A stretch of DNA of 64,000 nucleotides, from positions 1 through 64,000 of the forward strand of contig CBDDIR010000003.1 in assembly GCA_965229115.1 (NCBI GenBank). Direction: 5' to 3'. The number at the start of each line of letters is the position of its first letter. Within the stretch, counting starts at the first letter, position 1. The position numbers and the translations under genes are program-made. This stretch comes from UBA7672 sp965229115. GTDB taxonomy: Bacteria; Pseudomonadota; Alphaproteobacteria; Caulobacterales; Hyphomonadaceae. The notes under the pieces are model-generated. The model was not told where the DNA came from, did not search any database, and worked only from the letters and a program-made list of their open reading frames with translations. Of this stretch, positions 59,961 to 64,000 are shown one piece after another.

Positions 59961-60971
59961 ATGAGCGAAGACGCGCCTGAAATCACGGTCGTCGTCGTCA
60001 ACTACAACAGCGGCGACTATCTCAAGGGCTGCATCGCTTCGCTTGCGCGTCAGACGCATCGCAATTTCGAAACCATCGTCGTCGACAACAATTCGAGCGA
60101 TGGCTCGCTTGATCGCTTGGCTGAAAAGCCAGAGCACCTAACCATCCTGCGGCAGACCGACAATCTCGGCTTTGCGCGCGGCAACAATGTTGGCGCCGGA
60201 GCCGGCAAGGGCCGATGGCTCGCGCTGCTCAATCCCGACGCTGAAGCAGAGTCGGATTGGCTCGAAGCCCTGATGCGCGCCGTGACCGATCATCCTGATC
60301 ACCGCATGGTCGCGTCTTTGCAGTTCAACTTGCACGATCCGTCGAAGCTCGATGGAGCAGGGGACAATTATCTCGCCTACGGCTATGCGTGGCGCGGCGG
60401 CTTCGGTCATCCGGCGTCCAAGGCGCCCGCAGCAGGCGAATGCTTCGGCCCATGCGGCGCCGCTGCGCTCTATCCGCGCGAGGTCTTCCTCGACGCCGGC
60501 GGCTTTGACGAGCGCTACTTCTGCTACCATGAAGACGTCGACATCGCCTTCCGCCTCCGCCTGCTGGGAGAGGCCTGCCAGTTCGCTCCCGCCGCGCGGA
60601 TCCGTCATGCTGGTTCAGCTGTCACCGGGCGCAGCAGCTACTTCTCCGTTTTCCATGGCGTCCGGAACGGCGTCTGGACATATGTGAAAAACATGCCCGG
60701 CGGATTGCTGGTCCTGACGCTGCCGATCTGGTTCGTCGGGGCGATCCTGCTGCTGCTCCGCGGCCTGGCGCGGGGCGTTTTCCGCCCCACCTGGGATGGC
60801 TTCGTTGCGGGCCTGGGCGGCCTCGGCCCCATGCTGAAATCCCGCCGCGACCTTCGCAAGCGCCGCAAAGCCCAGCCTGGCGACATAGCCGCAGCCTTTA
60901 CGTGGAACCCGTTTGCCTATCTGGGCCGCCAGATCGACGTTCGCCCTTTCCAGAGCCGGGACTTCGATTAG
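59961..60971 (+). CDS. GT2 glycosyltransferase, WbbL/rhamnosyltransferase type
   Basis: A 336-residue enzyme: ITVVVVNYNSGDYLKGCIAS, TIVVDNNSSDGSLDRLAEKP, DNLGFARGNNVGAGAGKGRW and the metal-site region LALLNPDAEAESDWLEAL are a textbook WbbL-like N-terminal half. RYFCYHEDVDIAFRLRLLGE provides the catalytic ED motif. One C-terminal hydrophobic stretch (LLVLTLPIWFVGAILLLLRG) suggests membrane attachment. The gene starts three bases after the transaldolase stop. It likely adds rhamnose (inferred from the WbbL resemblance and the rfb genes). Confidence 0.9.
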   Translation: MSEDAPEITVVVVNYNSGDYLKGCIASLARQTHRNFETIVVDNNSSDGSLDRLAEKPEHLTILRQTDNLGFARGNNVGAGAGKGRWLALLNPDAEAESDWLEALMRAVTDHPDHRMVASLQFNLHDPSKLDGAGDNYLAYGYAWRGGFGHPASKAPAAGECFGPCGAAALYPREVFLDAGGFDERYFCYHEDVDIAFRLRLLGEACQFAPAARIRHAGSAVTGRSSYFSVFHGVRNGVWTYVKNMPGGLLVLTLPIWFVGAILLLLRGLARGVFRPTWDGFVAGLGGLGPMLKSRRDLRKRRKAQPGDIAAAFTWNPFAYLGRQIDVRPFQSRDFD

Positions 60972-61024
60972 AAACCCGGCCAAGGATGCGCTAGGCTATC
61001 CCGACCAACCCTGAGTGCGAGCTG

Positions 61025-62017
61025 ATGACGACCACCCGTCCGCAACATGTCCTGCTCACGGGAGCTGCCGGCTTCATCGGCTTTCACGTAGCCCAGGCGC
61101 TGCTTGACAAGGGCATCCGCGTCACCGGCATCGATAACCTCAACGACTATTATCCCGTGGCCCTGAAGCAGGACCGCCTCGCACTCCTCTCGAAGCGCGA
61201 AGGCTTCAGCTTCCACCAAGTCGACATCGCGGACCACGAAGCCCTGAAAGCCATTCCCGGCGCAAACGATGCCGGCGCAATCATCCACCTCGCCGCCCAG
61301 GCCGGCGTCCGCTACTCGCTCGACAATCCGTTCGCCTACGGCCAGTCCAACCTCGTCGGCCACCTCTCTATCCTCGAACTGGCGCGCCATTCCCCCGCCA
61401 AGCCGCGGCTGGTCTATGCCTCGTCCTCATCTGTCTATGGCGCCAACACCAAGGCGCCGTTCGCAGAGGATGATCGCGTCGATCACCCCGTCTCGCTCTA
61501 CGCCGCCACCAAGCGCGCCAACGAGATGATGAGCGAGAGTTATTCCGCCCTCTACGGCATGGAGCAGGTCGGCCTGCGCTTCTTCACCGTCTATGGCCCA
61601 TGGGGCCGGCCTGACATGGCCTACTGGACCTTCACCCGCGACATCATCGAAGGCGCGCCCATCCGCGTCTTCAACAACGGCCAGCTGCAGCGCGACTTCA
61701 CTTGGATCGACGACATCGCCGCCGGCGTCGTCTCAACCGCACTCGAAGCGCCGCGCAGCCCCAACCCAGCGTTGCACCGCATCTACAACATCGGCAACAA
61801 CCGCCCTATCGAACTCGGCCGCTTCATCGAGATCGTCGAAGACGCCGTCGGCAAACGCGCGCAAAAGATCCTCGAACCCATGCAACCCGGCGACGTGCAC
61901 GCAACCTACGCCAACATCGACGCGCTGAGGCGCGACTATGGGTTTGCACCCTCCACGACGCTGGAAGACGGCATCCCCCGCTTCGTGAAATGGTATCGCG
62001 ACTACACGAAAACCTGA
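61025..62017 (+). CDS. NAD-dependent UDP-sugar epimerase, probable UDP-glucuronate 4-epimerase
   Basis: A 330-residue extended dehydrogenase: VLLTGAAGFIGFHVAQALLD at the start, GIDNLNDYYPVALKQDRLA (typical of the LspL/Cap1J UDP-glucuronate epimerases), YASSSSVYGANTKAPFAEDD, and the Tyr/Lys in SLYAATKRANEMMSESYSAL, followed by FFTVYGPWGRPDMAYWTFT. It would convert UDP-glucuronate to UDP-galacturonate. GalE-like UDP-glucose epimerisation is less likely given the DNLNDYY segment. Its stop lies two bases from the convergent gene. Confidence 0.88.
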   Translation: MTTTRPQHVLLTGAAGFIGFHVAQALLDKGIRVTGIDNLNDYYPVALKQDRLALLSKREGFSFHQVDIADHEALKAIPGANDAGAIIHLAAQAGVRYSLDNPFAYGQSNLVGHLSILELARHSPAKPRLVYASSSSVYGANTKAPFAEDDRVDHPVSLYAATKRANEMMSESYSALYGMEQVGLRFFTVYGPWGRPDMAYWTFTRDIIEGAPIRVFNNGQLQRDFTWIDDIAAGVVSTALEAPRSPNPALHRIYNIGNNRPIELGRFIEIVEDAVGKRAQKILEPMQPGDVHATYANIDALRRDYGFAPSTTLEDGIPRFVKWYRDYTKT

Positions 62018-62019
62018 GA

Positions 62020-62904
62020 TCACGCCGAAGCGAACTCTGGTGTCCAGAAGCCGAAGGCGGCGTTTTCGGCGGTTGGTTGGCGGGTTGGGTCAATGCGCAC
62101 GCCGAGCACTCCGACATTGGTGCCGCCGATCAGCGAGACGCCCTGTGCGAGGAGTTTGTAGTTCTTGCCGTCTGACGCGTACACATATTGCGGTCCCGCT
62201 TGGCCGGGCACGCACAGCGGATCCTGGGGGAGACGGGGTATGAAGTCGGGCGCAAGCGCAGGTATCCAATCGCTTCCACGCTCGGCGAAGCCCAGCAGAC
62301 CCTCGGCCTTGGGATAGGCGCCGCGCTGGAGATAGTAGGCTTTGAGCGCATCGTTGATCGTCACAAGATCCGTCACGCGCTTGCGATTGTGAAGGCGCGG
62401 ATCGCTTCGTTCGGTCGATGCAGCGTAATTCCCGGGTGGTTGGGCCGAAGCAGTCGGCTTGGCCGATATTGCTGGCGCCGGCTGCGACCATGGTGGTTCG
62501 TCAGATCGCGCGACCGCTGGCTGTGGGGCAAGCGAAACAACCAACTCCGGTTCCGGCTCGAACAGGCTGTCGGCCGTCAGCGGTGTCACGGGCGCCGCTG
62601 CTTGCCTGGTTTGAGAAGCCTTGGCCGAGGCAGTCTTGGGTTGTGCTGTCTTGGCAGGCGTCTGCTTTTTCCCGCCAGTCGCGGCCGCGATGATGATCAG
62701 CAAAAGGCCGAACGCCGCGGCGCCGCCTCCCACGTACAAAGCCATCGGCGATAGCAGGACGTCCTTCGCGCCAGCGATCGCAGACAGCGCTGAAAGATCC
62801 AGATTTGCATACTGTTCGGCGTACTGGGCGCCTGCGACCACTCCACCGCCAAGGATCAGCAGCAGGCCGAGAAAGATCAGGAAACCACGCACACGCGACT
62901 CCAT
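62020..62904 (-). CDS. Membrane protein with pilin/GspG-like C-terminal domain
   Basis: A 294-residue protein with two helices (about 7-26 and 54-74), a long Ala/Pro/Lys/Gln-rich linker (about 78-170), and a C-terminal domain from about 170. RKRVTDLVTINDALKAYYLQ followed by RGAYPKAEG, DFIPRLPQDPLC and YVYASDGKNYKLLA matches the soluble part of type II secretion pseudopilins (GspG): the strand-loop with xxPxDP and the Y.YxSDG end. It has no N-terminal prepilin cleavage motif. It may be a periplasmic sensor or scaffold. It is convergent with the epimerase gene and divergent from kdsD. Confidence 0.65.
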   Translation of the reverse strand: MESRVRGFLIFLGLLLILGGGVVAGAQYAEQYANLDLSALSAIAGAKDVLLSPMALYVGGGAAAFGLLLIIIAAATGGKKQTPAKTAQPKTASAKASQTRQAAAPVTPLTADSLFEPEPELVVSLAPQPAVARSDEPPWSQPAPAISAKPTASAQPPGNYAASTERSDPRLHNRKRVTDLVTINDALKAYYLQRGAYPKAEGLLGFAERGSDWIPALAPDFIPRLPQDPLCVPGQAGPQYVYASDGKNYKLLAQGVSLIGGTNVGVLGVRIDPTRQPTAENAAFGFWTPEFASA

Positions 62905-63041
62905 CGCCCCGGATCAATTTAGCGCGCCGATTCAAAGGCCTCAACAGGCTGCATTGGTTTCCACACGGGCAATTAGCCCATCGCCCGCCAAGCGCCTCTG
63001 CGCGGATGACAATGCTGCAAAACTGGTCCAAATGATCCGCC

Positions 63042-64000
63042 ATGTCAGAGCATTCACATATCGCAACGGCGCGTCGCGTTCTGGCGCTTGAGGCCGACGC
63101 CCTTGGGCAGATGTCGCTCAGCCTGGGCGAGCCCTTCGTGCAGGCGGTAGAGGCCATTCTCGCCGCCAAGGGCAGGGTGATCTGCACCGGTATCGGCAAG
63201 TCCGGCCATGTCGCCCGCAAGATCGCGGCGACCATGGCGTCGACCGGCACGCAGGCCTATTTCGTCCACGCCACTGAAGCCAGCCATGGCGACCTCGGAA
63301 TGATCGGCCAGGACGACGTCATTCTCGCCCTGTCGAAGTCCGGCGAGACCAAAGAACTTGCCGACATGATCGGTTACGCGAAACGCTATTCAATCCCGCT
63401 GATCGGCATGACAGCGAAAGCAGATTCGACGCTCGGCCGAGCCGCCGATATCTTGCTGGCTGTACCCGATGCCGCCGAGGCTTGCGCCGAAACCAATGCC
63501 CCGACCACGTCGACCACACTGATGATCGCGCTGGGCGATGCGCTCGCCGTCGCGCTCATCGAGAGCAAGGGCTTCAAGGCGGATCACTTCAAGGTCTTCC
63601 ACCCGGGCGGCAAGCTGGGCGCGATGCTCCGCACGGCTGCCGACCTGATGCACAAGTCGGCCGAGCTGCCGTTGGTCATGGCGGGCGCTCCGTTCATCGA
63701 CGCGGTGAAGGCCATGTCAGGCAAGGGCTTTGGCGTGTTGGGCGTGACGTCGCCTGATGGAAAGCTGGCGGGCATCGTGACCGACGGCGATCTTCGCCGC
63801 TATCTAACTTCCGGCAAGACAGCTGCGATCATTGACGATGTCATGAACCGCACGCCGCTTACGGCCTCGCCCGAACAGCTCGCTGCAGACGTGCTGCGCA
63901 CGATGAACGAACGCAAGATCACGCAGATCTTCGTGGTCGAAGCAGGGAAACCTGCCGGCATCATCCATATGCACGACCTGCTGAAGTCAGGACTCGCTTG
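63042..64000 (+). CDS. kdsD: D-arabinose-5-phosphate isomerase KdsD, stop codon cut by window edge
   Basis: At least 319 codons are visible and the last two bases (TG) would complete TGA if followed by A, so the gene is essentially complete. The SIS domain has CTGIGKSGHVARKIAATMAS at 48-67, EASHGDLGMIGQDDVILALS at 79-98 and KSGETKEL. Two CBS motifs follow from about 205 (PLVMAGAPFIDAVKAMSGKG; VTDGDLRRYLTSGKTAA). KdsD isomerises ribulose-5-phosphate to arabinose-5-phosphate, the first step of Kdo synthesis for the LPS core. It is divergent from the pilin-like gene. Confidence 0.95.
   Translation, partial: MSEHSHIATARRVLALEADALGQMSLSLGEPFVQAVEAILAAKGRVICTGIGKSGHVARKIAATMASTGTQAYFVHATEASHGDLGMIGQDDVILALSKSGETKELADMIGYAKRYSIPLIGMTAKADSTLGRAADILLAVPDAAEACAETNAPTTSTTLMIALGDALAVALIESKGFKADHFKVFHPGGKLGAMLRTAADLMHKSAELPLVMAGAPFIDAVKAMSGKGFGVLGVTSPDGKLAGIVTDGDLRRYLTSGKTAAIIDDVMNRTPLTASPEQLAADVLRTMNERKITQIFVVEAGKPAGIIHMHDLLKSGLA

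Noticed and set aside
1..64000. CRISPR arrays, tRNA/rRNA genes, insertion sequences, phage genes
   Set aside because: No regularly spaced repeats, no tRNA or rRNA-like stretches and no transposase or integrase motifs were found by reading, although a computed search would be stricter.

Overview
The window is a high-G+C chromosomal segment of an alphaproteobacterium, most likely a member of the Caulobacterales/Hyphomonadaceae. This is inferred from the left-hand block addB-murU-amgK-tsaE, an order typical of that group, and from gene style. No tRNA, rRNA, CRISPR array, intact transposon or phage gene was seen.

Layout. Positions 1-8350 are mostly conserved chromosome: addB (3' end cut by the window edge), the cell-wall recycling pair murU/amgK, tsaE, a ferredoxin reductase with its [2Fe-2S] ferredoxin, a small lipoprotein, and rfbD. 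From about 8.5 to 31 kb lies a loosely packed, mosaic accessory region. It holds two FkbM methyltransferases, other methyltransferases, several GT2 glycosyltransferases, multidomain fusions, the GDP-L-fucose genes gmd/fcl, and a MotA/MotB (ZorA/ZorB-like) stator pair whose OmpA-type subunit carries an extra C-terminal beta-sandwich. Long gaps here contain only fragments. From 32 to 47 kb the genes are dense: rfbB, rfbC, a methyltransferase, rfbA, an ABC-2 polysaccharide exporter (Wzm/Wzt) flanked by GT90 enzymes, a GT2-GT4 fusion, a GT-C membrane glycosyltransferase and another GT2. From 47.4 to 53 kb there is a mycobacterial-style decaprenyl-phosphoryl-arabinose module: GtrA, HAD-UbiA, DprE2, DprE1 and a GT4. 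From 53 to 62 kb come a further GT4, purU, a second GtrA, an O-antigen polymerase/ligase fused to an OafA acyltransferase, manC, a transaldolase, a GT2 and a UDP-glucuronate 4-epimerase. The right edge carries a pilin-like membrane protein and kdsD.

How it works together (inference). The window encodes dTDP-L-rhamnose (rfbABCD), GDP-mannose to GDP-L-fucose (manC, gmd, fcl), UDP-galacturonate (epimerase) and probably polyprenyl-phosphoryl-D-arabinofuranose (UbiA, DprE1, DprE2). About fifteen glycosyltransferases and five methyltransferases would build and cap a surface polysaccharide. Wzm/Wzt would export it, the ligase-like fusion would attach or polymerise it and might also acylate it, and GT-C enzymes with GtrA proteins would add lipid-linked sugars on the periplasmic face. 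KdsD supplies the Kdo precursor for the LPS core.

The strongest candidates for something little described are the DprE-type arabinose module inside an O-antigen/exopolysaccharide locus (with Ala at the Cys387 position of mycobacterial DprE1) and the stator pair with a C-terminal domain resembling one in a glycosyltransferase of the same locus.
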